The notes under the pieces were generated by a model. It was not told the DNA's origin. It searched no databases and worked only from the letters and a program-made list of their open reading frames with translations. 64,000 bases of DNA from Ziziphus jujuba (lineage: Eukaryota > Streptophyta > Magnoliopsida > Rosales > Rhamnaceae). Shown here in pieces: positions 48,045 through 63,361 of the stretch (its first letter is position 1; the number at the start of each line of letters is the position of its first letter). The stretch spans positions 16,485,001-16,549,000 of the forward strand of contig NC_083389.1 of NCBI RefSeq assembly GCF_031755915.1, in the 5' to 3' direction. Both the position numbers and the translations under genes were made by a program.

Positions 48045-48052
48045 GGTATGTG

Positions 48053-49680
48053 TGGAGCCATGTGCTTTGGTGAGTGTTTTTCATGTTTTCACATGTACAT
48101 TAATTAAAAATAATAAATAAAAAAAAAGAGAAAAGACAAAACAAAACATTGAGAAACCGTGTACATATGCATATATTAAAAAAAAAAAAAAAAAAAGGGG
48201 CCATGAGATAGTGGACATGTATGAATATATGTATATATATATATATATATATGAAACCGAAAAGTACAGTGGAATGGCTAAACTGAAGACACGTGAATGC
48301 TTTGGTTTCATAGATGTGCAGATTTGGAGCATTATTTTGTGCAGAGCCGAGCAAAGGAAAAAGTCAATATATACATAAATTTGTCTGGTTAATGAACTGA
48401 AAAAAAACCAACGGCAATCACAAGGCTTCATATCTACATGAAAAGCAAATTGAAAGCAGTAATGTGGCACACAGAGATGCAATGATTATCATTATTTGGA
48501 TAGGGTGGGGCCGAGTATGGGCTGAGAAGGATGAAGGACATACGAGTACCAGTGCATGGAGCTGATCGATCGGCACAATGGAGGCTTGACTGCCAGGAGA
48601 ATAAGGTGCTGTTTGTGTATATTTGACAGTGGGATTCGCCAAAAAGTGTTAAAAAAAAATAAAAAAATAAAAAAATAAAAAATAAAATAAAATAAATGGA
48701 GTAAGGCCATGATTGTGAGGAAAAGGTGCCATTGTCGGAACCATAACAGGGAAAAAGAAGAACTCACCAGTGGGAGCCGCTGTCCTATACGAAGATGGAA
48801 TTGCTGATCAAGAAGTTGCTGGTGTTTTCAGTAAAATATGGTGGGCAAGCATGAGATTTTTTTTTTATAAGTCAGTATTAGGGGTTTCGATTTAAATCAA
48901 GGAAGATTTTCTTTCCTACAGTGTGGCTGGCCGATTAGGAAGTTATAAAATTTGAAGGCAGAAAATTGGTGGAAGTTTTTTCAATTACAATTTTGAGACG
49001 TGGGCGAATGGAAAGAATATGCTATCGAATTTTTATATTTGGATAGTTTTCCTTTGGCAATTTTTAATCGGCTAAATCAATTGGAATTGTGAGAGTTGAC
49101 TTCCAATTGAAAGGGTAGTTGTTTGGAAAATATCATGGGGGGGAAAGATTATATTTTGGCCCTTCACTTGTCAATCAAGGTATCTATCGGGAGATTTGGA
49201 AACTTTTATAAAAGATTGTATGAAATTTGGATGGATTTTTACCTTCGTACGGCTGAGGAGCAGTTTGGAAATCACAACCTGCAATATAAAAAAAAGGGAG
49301 AAGAATTGGTGGGCTTGTAGCTGATATGTATATATAAAGGCTACAAGGAACGCTCAAAATGGAAAAAGGAAATTCTAAGGAATACAAGGAATAAGTAAAG
49401 GAGGAAATCTTCCGTTTGAGTTGTAATTTGGAGTTTGGCTTGATTGAGTCTATAAAATGGGGTCAAACTAACCTTTAATTGGTATATGGAGTATTGATGT
49501 GTATGGAAAGCCATGGCAATATGTATGTGGCAGCTTATAGTGTTTAGTCAATTTCTGGCCATGAGACGTAATGGAATTGAACCTATTTCTCCATGGTAAT
49601 TGTGATGACAAGACCAGTACATTAATATTTGCTTTGAAATTTTTACATTACACTACAAAATTACAAAGCAAGGGGGGCAA
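48053..49680. other. Non-coding part of the gypsy element
   Basis: A- and T-runs and short repeats. No protein domain recognised on either strand. Confidence 0.5.
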
Positions 49681-49878
49681 TGTTTGGGCCAAAATATTAA
49701 TTTTCCAATTTAATATTTTCAATTCATTGAAATATTATTTTTGGGAGATTAATTAAATGGCTTTAGTCCCATATTGATTGGAAATTGAATGGTTATGTAA
49801 TTGTCACATATATAAATTGAAATTTCGAAGTTGGAGTTTGGAAAAAAATCTCACATCGGAAGCGCATGAAGCAACTAA
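49681..49878 (+). repeat. Truncated 3' LTR of the gypsy element
   Basis: 198 bp matching 42314-42511 with about ten differences. It stops at GCATGAAGCAACT, where unrelated sequence begins. Confidence 0.82.
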
Positions 49879-51295
49879 TCAAGCATTCAATTCGAAATTA
49901 TGCCAAACATAGGATAAGACAATATCTCCCCTTGTTAGTTCTATCTGATTTGATCCAATACTGACCTATCCAGCCGATTTGTAACTATCCGACATACCAA
50001 ACTCACCCGTATGGTACAAGATTAGACCAGGTCATTGGAACGTCTATTTTGGTCCGATAACAGCCTCCACTTTCATATTGGCACATCGTTAAGGAATGTT
50101 GGCACTCAAATTTGAAATGCTATATTTCTATGGCTAGAGAATTCCTCTTTTGTCTTCTTGTTATTTATTTTGTTTTCATGAAGGAACAAATGAAAAAAGA
50201 AAGTAAAACAAAGGAAGACTGGAAATCAAGCAATAGAATCTTCTGAATATTCATAGTTCCCCTGGTTGGGTTGGAAGAGGGTGGCTCATAGCTTCCACTT
50301 CTTGTACTTCCCAAATCTGTTTCCAAATTGGATTTATGACTAGTTTGTAACGCTCTTTTTCTTTATTTTACAGCAGGAAGCTGGATAACGTTGTAGAAAT
50401 ACAATGTGAAAGGAAAATTGATCCCAATATTAATTCCTCTAGCGGTATGCATTTTTCCAAAAAACAATGTCGGGGCAAGAAAAAGGTGGACAAGAAAAAT
50501 TGAAACGGATGATAGAATTATTTTTTTGATTTGTTTTTAGCATGAACGTTTTGAATGGGGTTGCTTTTTTCCATTGAAAAATTTCACTCAGACTTTTTCA
50601 ATTTCGTTATATAAATCCATATAGTTTCGTTTTATATATTCATATTTTTTAAAAAACATATTCAGAACTTGTCCATCGATTTTTTACATTAATTTTTTTA
50701 TTTAAAAATTATAAATATAATTATAGCAAACTAAAAGATTTAAGTGAAATTTATTCTTTCTCCGACAAAAAGTACAAAGTAAGTAGTGGAAAATATGAGT
50801 CAAAGTCTTCCACCAGTTTGTGTCCTCTTCTGTCATTATCTTATTCAATTTGGTTGTATTCTTTGAAATTTCTTTGTTCCTTCCGGAAAGTTTAATGACC
50901 TTTTTGCACCCTTTACTTCACGTAAGGTATACGTTTATTGGCGTATGCTTTGGGATACAGACTGGCTGGAAAATGACCCACAAACAATATCACAATCACC
51001 TTTTTTTTTTTTTTTTTAATGGGCGAATTCATTACAATCACTTATATCTAAAAATTAACATTTCTTTATTAATTTTCTGGCCATCTAAAACCTCTAGCTG
51101 TTGACAATATTAATATAATAAAATCATTAAAACATGGATTTGGATCTTGTTCAGCAGCAATGAAGTCAACGTTTGGTATTTGGTAGTACTTGCCCCGTTC
51201 TTATCGAAATCTTGGATTTCATTCAATATTCTAAATTAAAATATGTATAGTATACGATGCAGGTGCATTATCCTGTATACTGATGGATCTATCGT
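49879..51295. other. Intergenic sequence left of the CACTA element
   Basis: No gene seen. The right part (about 51105-51260) shows scattered similarity to 37840-37988 and 41020-41060, suggesting an old duplication of the copy-B upstream region. Confidence 0.45.
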
Positions 51296-51447
51296 TGGCA
51301 CTATTAGAATCGCGTTGACAAACAACGCAATAAATGCATCGCACAAAATAAATAACGACGTATCGCACGGTGTCGCCTAACGTCCTGTCGCTAAATCTAT
51401 AAGATAACAAGCGATGCAGTATGAGAGTCGCCTATCTTTGAATTTTT

Positions 51448-51725
51448 AGCGACGCATATTTACTTTTAGCAATGCATTAATAGAGTTGCCTATTCAGCGA
51501 TGCATTAATAGAGTTGACTATTTAGCGACGCATTAGTAGAGTCGCCTATTTAGCGACGCATTAATAAAGTGACTATTTAGCGACGCATTAATAGAGTCAT
51601 CTATTTAGTGACGCATTAATAGAGTTGACTATTTAGCGACGCATTAGTAGAATCGCCTATTTAGCGACGCATTAATAGAGTGGCCTATTTAACGACGCAT
51701 CGACACTTTTAGCGATGCATTATTT
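51448..51725. repeat. Subterminal tandem repeats, ~28-bp unit
   Basis: Roughly eight units of TAGCGACGCATTAATAGAGT plus CGCCTATT, with point changes. CACTA transposases of this superfamily bind subterminal repeats, so a binding-site role is plausible. Confidence 0.8.
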
Positions 51726-52172
51726 GTTAATGCAACGCCCCTTCTTCTTCTTTTTTTTTTAATTTTTTTAAATTTTGTGAAAAGTGATTAAAATAAAAAT
51801 ATAAAAATAATTAAAATACAAAAAAACGAAAACTAGCTTCATACAAAATAAATAGAATACAAAAATTTTAAATAAATATTTTGTCATAACAAATTAATTA
51901 TCAAATAAATTAAATATCATTTCATTGACATATTTTTACATAATTTGTAAGCTATTATATTTTTCATAACAAATTTAATATTAATTAAACTTCCATGAAT
52001 GCATATTCATTGAGATAGAAGTTGACATCCTCTTGTTGACGATATTACATCCTCATATTGCATATGGAAACATTAAAAAAGTTATTAGCACTTATGCAAA
52101 ATAAATAAAATATTAATCATTATTAAATTTGTAATTTAGTAAATAAAAATTTAAAAAATATTATCATTGTTC

Positions 52173-52407
52173 TTAAAATTTGACGAGGCACATTTCTCCC
52201 CTCACAATCATTATAAATATAGTCACTTTCACATTCATCCTCATTATCATTTTCATCGATATTTGGCAACTATATGACAAATGGATTGTGAGCCATCTTT
52301 GTATCTCCAAGAACATCTTCTTCAACAAAAGTACGATGTTGTGGTGAAGTTAAAACAATAGACCATCTTGATTCAAGTTGATCTTCAACATAAAATACTT
52401 GTTGAAC
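52173..52407 (-). pseudogene. DUF4216 (CACTA TNP2-associated) fragment
   Basis: The minus strand reads VQQVFYVEDQLESRWSIVLT and, after 40 more codons, NIDENDNEDECESDYIYND. The first part matches the (A)KQVFYVxDP...W.VVL motif of DUF4216, which lies C-terminal to TNP2-type CACTA transposases. One TAG interrupts it (near 52285) and a TAA stands just upstream, so it is a remnant of the autonomous parent. Confidence 0.65.
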
Positions 52408-53784
52408 TTAGCAAAATAATGTCAAGCAATATCACGAACATAATTTCTACAAAAGCAAGATTAATAAAACCCAATGAACCTAAGCTGCAGTTAAAATGAA
52501 AAAAAAAATAAAAAAAAATAAAAAAAACAACCCACCTCATGTGAAGAAAAAAGAAACTCACCTAAACGATGGAGACAAAGAAAGAAGAAAACCAAAAAAT
52601 CACGAGGGCGACACAGAGAAATCCAGCTTCTCGGCCGACGACAACGTAGGCAAATGAAAAATGAAACCCAAAATATCTCACTCTTCAAGTCTCTCTTAGA
52701 TTGCTTCCAAATCTAATATCGATTAGGTAGTGTACTTGATGTAGTTTTAAAAAAGAAAAAATGGATTTAAAAGAGCGCGTAAAATTTTTAAAACGCGCCA
52801 AAAATTTTCAAAAAATGGCAAGAACTCGCCTTTTCTCCCAATTGCATTTTTTTTCTTTGATTAATTTTTTTATTTTTCAACTACAAATAAAAACTGAAAA
52901 TATTTCTTAAAAATGCGAAGCAAAATATCAAAGATTACTGTTTATTTTTCTGTTTTCAAGTACACCTTTATTCTTTATAAAATTTGCATGTCTTTCAAAA
53001 TTTTTGTTTTTGTTAATTGAGAGAATAGACTACGTATTCTCTTCAAGAAAGATTGCCTGTTCTTTGATTTTGGGATCAAGCGACGTATTATGGTCGAAAA
53101 GTGTCGCCTGTTTTATTTTTTTATATTTTCTTTATAATCTTTAAATAATTTTTTAATTGTTCATCTACAAATATATTCATGTAGCAATCCAATGAACATA
53201 AATTCCTTTGATCTAAAAATAGAAAATAGTTTTTTCAATGCTCTTCTTAGTTATATATATATGTGTATAGACGAGACACAAAATATCTCAAGATCTAATT
53301 TGAGATAGGGTACCGAATATAGAATTCTAATTTAACAAGCATTTATTGACCAATTTATCTAGATAAGTATGTTAAATGAGCTTAACTTTCATGTGTTTAT
53401 GGTCATTGATAGTTTATTTGTTTTTAAAAATTGAAAGTCTATTAAATTGCTTTTTTTATTAAAAAAAATAAAAAATAATTGAAGGAACAGGCGACGCAAT
53501 TCCATTAAAACACGTCGTCTATTCCATTTTCTTTTTTTAATCTTTAATTAGTTTTGTTGATTGGTCATCTACAAATTAAAAAAAAAAAAGCATATTTACA
53601 AAACTAAAAAATTACTAAAAATAACTTTCAAATTGAAAAAAAAGTTAAAAATTGGTTAGGTGAAACGGCGACGCAGTTATTACAAATGCGTCGCCTTTTA
53701 TCTATTTAGCGACTCTTTCTTAAAAGATTGCGTCGCCCAAAACTATACTAGCTAGTTCTTATTGTATTGTTACATCCAAGTGAT

Positions 53785-55156
53785 TTGGCCTGGTGGTGTG
53801 GTGATTTCTTGAGAGTATAGAAGGTCCTAGGTTCAGTTCATATTATGACCCTATTTTGATTTTTTTTTTTTGAAATGTTTAAACAAAAAACTTGAAAAAA
53901 AAAAAAAGGCCATGCATTTGTCGCAGAATGCATCTCCTGTTCATCTATTTGGCAACGCATTATTAAAATAATGCGTCGCCTAACACTATATTACATAGTT
54001 TTGTTGTATTAGTACATACAAGTCATTTGGCCTGGTGGTGTGGTGATTTTTTGATAGTATAGCAGGTCCTGGGTTTAATTCTTGTTATGGCCTTATTTTG
54101 TTTTTATTTTTTTATAAATGTTTAAACAAAAAACTTGAAAAAAAAAAAAAAGAACAGGCGACGCATTTGTTGAAGAATGCGTCGCCTGTTCATCTATTTG
54201 GCGACGCATTGTTTAAATAATACGTCGCCTAACACTATATTAACCATTTTTTGCTGTATCAATACATATAAGTCATTTGGCCTGTTGATGTGGTGATTTC
54301 TTGAGAGTGTAAGAGGTCTTAGATTCAATTATTGTTATGGCCCTATTTTGATTTTATTTATTTTTAAATGTTTAAACAAAAAAATTGAAAAAAAAAAAAG
54401 AACAGGCGACGCATTTGTTGAAGAATGGCCTGTTCAAATGTTTAAACAAAAAAATTGAAAAAAAAAAAAAAGAACAGGCGACGCATTTGTTGAAGAATGG
54501 CCTGTTCATGTATTTGGCGATGCATTGTTTAAATAATGCATCGCCTAACACTATATTAACCAATTTTTGCTGTATCAATACATATAAGTCATTTGGCCTG
54601 GTGGTTTGGTGATTTGTTGAGAGTGTAGGAGGTCTTGGGTTCAATTCTTGTTATGGCTCTATTTTGATTTTATTTTTTTTTAAATGTTTAAACAAAAAAT
54701 TTGAAAAAAGAAAAAGAACAGGCGACGCATTTGTTGAATAATGCGTTGCCTGTTCATTTATTTGGCAACGCATTCCTAACAAAATGTGTCGCCTGACATT
54801 ATATTAACCAGTTTTTGCTGTATCAATACATATAAGTTATTTGATCTTGTGGTGTGGTGATTTCTTGAGAGTGTAGGAGGTCTTTGGTTCAATTCTTTTT
54901 ATGGTCCTATTTTGATTTTATTTATTTTTAAATGTTTAAACAAAAAAATTGAAAAAAAAAAAAGAATAGGCGACTCATTTGTTGAAGAATGCCTCGCCTG
55001 TTTATCTATTTGGCGACACATTCTTTAAGTAATTCGTCGCCTAACACTATATTAAGCAGTTTTTGTTGCATTAGTACATACAAGTCATTTGACCTGGTGG
55101 TGTAGTGATTTCTTGAGAGTGTAGGAAGTTCTGGGTTCAATTCTTGTTATGGTCCT
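53785..55156 (+). repeat. ~250-bp tandem repeats, each with a tRNA/SINE-like module
   Basis: Six units. Each holds a ~65-nt module (starts near 53785, 54029, 54279, 54595, 54841 and 55091) with an A-box-like TTGGCCTGGTGGTGTGG and, about 35 nt on, a B-box-like GGGTTCAATTCT, then a T-run. The modules are separated by GGCGACGCATT/AATGCGTCGCC hairpins and poly-A. Spacing is 242-250 bp except one of 316 bp, where a ~67-bp piece (about 54372-54510) is doubled. A and B boxes are the internal Pol III promoter of tRNAs and tRNA-derived SINEs; folding into a true tRNA is poor, so SINE-derived is more likely. Confidence 0.72.
54152..54191. repeat. Perfect 16-bp-arm hairpin in the CACTA element
   Basis: GAACAGGCGACGCATT and its exact reverse complement flank an 8-nt loop. 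Related, less perfect hairpins occur in each repeat unit. Confidence 0.9.
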
Positions 55157-55764
55157 ATTTTGATTTTATTAAAAAATCAAAAAAAAAATGAGGAGACAGC
55201 AAGTGACACACAATCTTATTGGTGCATCGCCTATTAACTAAATATAAAAAAATAAAAAAATAAAAAATAAAAAAAACCTCAGTTTTGGTGCACTAATATT
55301 TTTATTGATTGTTATTATTAAAATAAAATTAAATTGATTAAAAGATCTAAAAAAAAGAAAAGGTGAAGAGAGAACACGCGACGCACTGGTATTATTAAAA
55401 TAAAATTAAATTGATTAAAAGATCTAAAAAAAGAAAAGGTGAAGAGAGAACAGGCGACGCACAATCTTACTGGTGCGTTGCCTGTTACACGTATAACAAA
55501 AAAGAAAAAAAAATAAACCTCAGTTATGTTGCTCTAATATTTTTATGAGTTATTTGTATTTGAATGAAAATTTGATTAATTAAAAGAACTATAAAAAAAT
55601 AGGAGGAGAGAACAGGTGACACACAATCTATATAGTACGTCGTATATTTATTGAATTTTTACTGACGCATTAACCTCAGAGTCGCGGTTTTGTTTTTTTA
55701 GACGTATTTGTTTTGTAGCGTCGCTAAATGAGTGTCGCTAGATATCAATTTTCGCGTAGTGTGG

Positions 55765-56058
55765 GTTCCAAAGATGTGACTTAGCCCCAAGAAGTGGTTC
55801 TAACGATAATTAGTTGGAGTAAATTGTCTTTAACAATTTTTGGAAGTACTGGTAGCGTGGCTTCTACATCAGTCTAACCAATGTTTTTGAACCACAGAAT
55901 AGGAATCTCTGAAGTCTAAGTAGACTAAAATAACGCACGATTGGTGGAAATTAATTTATTTGGGAGTTGACCTTCAAGTCAAATAGCCATCCTCTAAAAA
56001 CGTTCATCCTCAATAAACAACACCGAAACCGAGGAAATTTTCCCAGACTCTTTTCCAA
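55765..56058 (+). other. Upstream region of receptor-kinase copy B
   Basis: 294 bp between the CACTA element and the start codon. I see no convincing TATA box. The CACTA insertion separates the gene from its older upstream sequence, which may have contributed to its decay. Confidence 0.4.
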
Positions 56059-59233
<3,175 letters not shown>

Positions 59234-60092
59234 TAATTATGTTTTTTGTTCTTATTTTTCTTTAAAAGAAAGGCTAGGAAGGGGGTGTCCGACAATGGCA
59301 CACCTCGCTATTTCGAACAATAAGGATGTCTGAAAGTGCTCTTTAAGCTGATTGAACCATAGCTTGTACGTCAAGTCTTACCAACTATGTTACCTTGTAC
59401 AAAGTAGTACTTAGAGAGTTAACCAATTTTGTTTAAGCAAAAATAAGGACTATATTAGTGATCATCATTAATAATAATTCCAAAGTTTTGAACTTAAAAA
59501 AAGAACTATCTATGCCACATGTTCAATTTATGCTAGTGACCACAAAGAAAAAAAATAAAGGGAAAGAATGAACAATCATTTACATTTCACATTTCACACT
59601 TTTCAGCAATGGGGTCTGTATCAATGGATCATTGTTCTCACTCAATTGTCCAGTGAGGTACATGGTATATCTTCCTCGCTTTGAAATAAATGCACAGATT
59701 ATAGAAAGTAACAGAGAATGATTCACCAAAAGTGACTGCTCAATAAACAGTTTAACATCTCCCATTTTGTTCCATAATTCAGGAGAAAATGATCTTATAC
59801 GCTTTATACCAACATAATGCCAAAATTATAAACAAAATAAGCAGAGAATCACAGGCTAAGGCATGTAAAGCTTGAGCCCTGCAGCCCACTCTTGACTGCA
59901 TATTTGGTCCCTCACATTTATTAGATCTGGACATTCACCATTATACCAAAATAATGGTATCGTACATGCTGAAGGAGGGCCCTAAAAGGTAAGCCATGTT
60001 TGGAAAAAGTTCATAAATTTTGTTTTTTTGTTGGTTTATACTTTTGGGCCAAATACTCGGAAAAATTGATGACAAAATTTCATAGCACTACA
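59234..60092 (+). other. 3' flank of copy B
   Basis: Paralogous to 4634-5531. At 60078-60090 it reads TTTCATAGCACTA, the counterpart of the MULE target site in copy A. No gene seen. Confidence 0.85.
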
Positions 60093-61019
60093 TGTAACAC
60101 CCCGTCCCAAATCGCACCGGAATCCGTGCACGTTGACCGAGGTTGACTGTTGACCGTTGACCAAAGGGGTCAAAAGTTGACTTTTTGACTCGGTGAGAAT
60201 TTTGAGTTGACTAGGGTACCGTGGCGAAGTGCACGATGCCACGAGTTCGTAGACTGGTAGCACGTCGAAAATGGAGCTACGGTTTGGAAGTTATGGACGA
60301 AACAAGTTGCGGTCCAAACTGTCCAAGGGGTGCCGGAGTTGACTTTTTGTTTATGGGGAATTGAGCTTTGACTCATGCATGGTTGTGAAGTGCTCGTCGA
60401 TACGAGTTCACAGACTAGCGGCACGCTCAAAACGGACATCCGGTTAAAAAGTTATGAACGTTTGAAGTTTACCGGATACCGTATTATTTTAATGTTTTTG
60501 GGTCGTGAACAGTGAAATGCCACGTGTCAGCTTCTGAGTGGTCCACGTGGCATGAACAGTGTCACACAGGGTTTTAATTTTGAAAAACTCTCGGGGAAGA
60601 GAGAGAAAGAGAGAGAAGAGAGAGAAAGAGAGAGAGGAGAGAGAAAGAGAGAGAGAGGACCCGCCGGCCGCCGGTCATTTTCACGTTTTTCCGACTTGAT
60701 CTTCATCGCTGTTTTACTTCGTGAAGTACCCTGTTCGTCTTTATTGCAGTTGTACTATTTCTTTCATTCTTGTTGTATTTATTATGCACTGGATTACTGT
60801 ATTTATTTCGAAGTGCTGAAAATTGTGGAACCAATTTGTCGTATTGTAGGAGGAATAAGGGGATATTTTTGAAGTGTGTTTTCAGTGCAGGTAAATTTAT
60901 GGTAAGTAAATCCCTTAGGGGAGGTGCTGCCGGATTTTCCGTTGGAAGGTTCGGTGGTATTTCCCTGGGATCAGGGCTTGTCTAGGGTTCCGGGGAGGAA
61001 TTCTGGACGGGTCCTGACA
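60093..61019 (+). repeat. 5' LTR of a gypsy element, internally deleted
   Basis: 927 bp with the same termini as 12852-15755 (TGTAACACCCCGTCC...GGTCCTGACA), but about 2 kb of the middle is missing; the join lies near 60690. A GA-rich run lies at about 60597-60658. The five bases before it are CTACA (possible TSD; other end off-window). Confidence 0.88.
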
Positions 61020-61021
61020 GT

Positions 61022-61033
61022 TGGTATCAGAGC
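61022..61033 (+). other. Primer binding site for tRNA-Met
   Basis: TGGTATCAGAGC two bases after the LTR end (61019). It confirms the LTR boundary and + orientation. Confidence 0.92.
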
Positions 61034-62734
61034 TCTAGGTTCTAGTATTCCGAAGGGACTGTGCATTGTTGTGTGTCCCATCCATGTCTAGTCTCTCGTT
61101 TTACCCGTGTGAAAGCGTTCTTTCTGTTTGTCTCGAAGTAAATTCGTTGCCCGAGTTTGAATAACTCTAATCTTCGAGGGTGTCAATTAGGATCATCTAG
61201 CCTAACGGGAAATTCCTATGGCCTAGTCGATGGTCGAGGATGCCTTTTCTTTTTGAAGGTCAAGCTTATCATCGTGAATGGTATCCGTTTCGTTCATGGA
61301 GAAGAAGGATGATTGCCTAAGGATGTGTGTCGATCGATTTCAAGGCGTCAAAATATTTTCCCGATCGATTATCAAAATTTAAATGCTTTTCAAAGTGGTA
61401 TTTGAAATTAAAGGTGTTTTATTCAAGTATTTTTGGTTTGTGCTCGTACATGTATCTGTATGTTATATTGTTGATATTATACTGCACCATATGGAGGCGG
61501 CGAACCAATGTGGTCCATGTAGAGCTAGCCCCATGATCATGTTGCCTACGAGCCCGGGGAATTGGACGGCCAATATAGGCAACCACCCTGGTTTGTATTG
61601 GTAGCAGAGTGTCGGCGACAGTTGGAATCATGGATTACGTAGCATGTAGAAGGTGTCGTACGTACCTCCATTACAAGCGTGCATATTTTATTTTATGCTA
61701 TGGATTTTAAGATATGATTTTCAATGTGGAGTTTTAACAATTGCCTATGCAAGTTAGGTATATTTGAAAAATATATTTTATTATTTGTTTTATGTTATGG
61801 TTTTTCCAAGAGCGACTTAAGGGTTAAGTATCGCCAGTCGAGAATCCAAAGCAGGGTAGCGTTGAGTTCAAAAAGGAGATCTTAAAGGAAGTACGCGATT
61901 CAAAGTATGCGATACACCCCAAGGGTACCAAGACGTATGGAATGCTCACTGGATGACATGGTGGTTTGGCACGATAAAGGAAGTTGCAAGATCCGAATAA
62001 AGGTACTTAGGTCACCGATAAGTAAAAGTAGGGAGATGTAAACATGGATTTCGTGCTTAAACTATCATTCACAAAGAGAAGGTACGACAGCGTTTAGAGA
62101 ATCAAGCAAGCTCCGGATAGCGACTAAAGTTCTACTTGGTGGTTGATGAGGTTAATGAGATGAGGATGATTCCTTAGGCATGGTTGGATGTTTAAGCATG
62201 GTTATTTTTCATTCTAGAAGCTAAGATCTTGATATCTTATTTCCTTGGAGATTTAAGGTTCGTATTGATGGTGCTTCATCGATTCAAGGTGGTTGATATT
62301 GTTGGTGATAATTTACAATGATAAGGAGTATGATTTTTGGGACGGAGTTAGAATTTAAGAAGTGTGGAATACTTTATTGGGTTAAGGATCTAGTGATTTG
62401 TTCATAGTATTGGTGGTGATGCTAGAATTAAGATTTAAATTTCTTATTGCTTGAGGTGTGGATTCATGGAATCTATTTGAAATGGGGGAAACTTAGGGTT
62501 TTCAAGAATGGTATTTGGATGTTGAGAATTTTATTCATGACCTTGATGAATTTAGTTAAAAGAAAGATTGATGTTTGTCGAGGTTAAGACTATTGGTTAA
62601 TCAATGAGGAGCAAGGGTTTTATAATTGTAAGTACTAGGAGGGTAATCGAAGACAAGTGAATTAATCTCAACCTTAACTTGGTGATACCAGTATTTGAGG
62701 AAATTAGACTTAAGTTCTAATCTTACCTTTTGGA
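61034..62734 (+). pseudogene. Gypsy leader with a degenerate integrase copy
   Basis: No long open frame. Around 61878-62080 scattered residues match integrase: EFKKEILKEVRDSKYAIHPK (zinc-finger region) and MDFVLKLSFTKRRYDSV (start of the catalytic core), with stops between. This is a second, much more decayed relative of the integrase piece at 62735-63350. The remainder is unassigned. Confidence 0.5.
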
Positions 62735-63350
62735 TTGCTGATCGAGTTACGAGAGTTGGTTGTTGGTTTAAGGATGCATGCTTCAGGAGTTCTCATGGCT
62801 AGCTTCCGGGTACGACCGGTGTTGGTGGATCGTATAGTAGAGACCCAAATGGAAGATCCTAAGTTGAGGACAATTAAGGGCAAGGTACAAGAAGGTCTTG
62901 ATCCGGAATTTTCCATAAGGAGGGATGGAGCCCTCGTGTATAAAGGACGACTTTGTGTTCCGGATATTCCAGGATTCAAGAAGGAGATTTTAGAGGAGGC
63001 GCACAGCTCGATGTATGCGATGCATCCTGGGAGTACCAAGATGTACCGGACGCTTGTTAAGTATTATTGGTGGATTGGTATGAAGAGAGAAGTGGCAGAC
63101 TTCGTATCAAAGTGTTTGATTTGTCAACAAGTGAAAGCAGAAAGACAGAAGCCTTCGGGACTACTCCAACCTTTACCGATTCCCGTGTGGAAGTGGGAAG
63201 AACTCAACATGGACTTCGTATTCAAGCTTCCTTCCACACCTAGAAGGTACGACGGCATTTGGGTAATCATTGATCGTCTCACCAAGTCGGCACACTTCCT
63301 ACCGGTACGAGAACGTTTTTCACCCGAGAAGTTAGCCCAGTTGTTCGTGC
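62735..63350 (+). pseudogene. Gypsy integrase fragment (zinc finger + start of catalytic core)
   Basis: The open frame reads through the end of the RNase H-integrase linker (LMASFRVRPVLVDRIVE), the HHCC zinc finger (EEAHSSMYAMHPG ... CLICQQ) and the start of the integrase core (MDFVFKLPSTPRRYDGIWVI, then DRLTKSAHFLPV). It stops matching integrase at about LAQLFVQ near 63350, so the later catalytic Asp and Glu are missing. Reverse transcriptase is absent upstream. Integrase would insert the element copy; this piece cannot. Confidence 0.85.
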
Positions 63351-63361
63351 AAGGCATACGT

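Larger units (their letters stand above)
42314..49878 (+). mobile_element. Non-autonomous Ty3/gypsy element, ~7.6 kb
   Basis: Bounded by a 5' LTR (42314-42876) and a truncated second LTR copy (49681-49878) in the same orientation. Between them: primer-site-like sequence, decayed gag, a short polyprotein remnant, an antisense plant-mobile-domain fragment and a nested hAT element. I find no reverse transcriptase, RNase H or integrase, so it must have depended on other elements (LARD-like). The LTR stretches that can be compared differ by roughly 5% by eye, so the element is moderately old. Confidence 0.8.
51299..55761. mobile_element. Non-autonomous CACTA (En/Spm) element, 4.46 kb
   Basis: It starts CACTATTAGAATCGCG and ends, read on the other strand, CACTACGCGAAAATTG. 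A 3-bp target duplication TGG flanks both ends (51296-51298 and 55762-55764), the length expected for CACTA elements. Both subterminal regions are packed with GCGACGCATTA/GTCGCC motifs in both orientations. The interior has only a fragment of transposase-associated coding sequence and a long tandem repeat array. Confidence 0.88.

Noticed and set aside
48081..48767. Several minus-strand frames of 70-130 codons
   Set aside because: Low-complexity Phe/Tyr/Ile-rich translations across A-runs and (AT)n; no domain.
52491..52688. Minus-strand frame of 65 codons in the CACTA element
   Set aside because: Mostly Phe from A/T runs; no similarity to TNP1 or TNP2 proteins.
53785..55156. Six genuine tRNA genes
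   Set aside because: A and B boxes are present, but the acceptor stem and anticodon arm do not fold convincingly and all copies sit in a tandem transposon repeat; SINE-like is the better reading.
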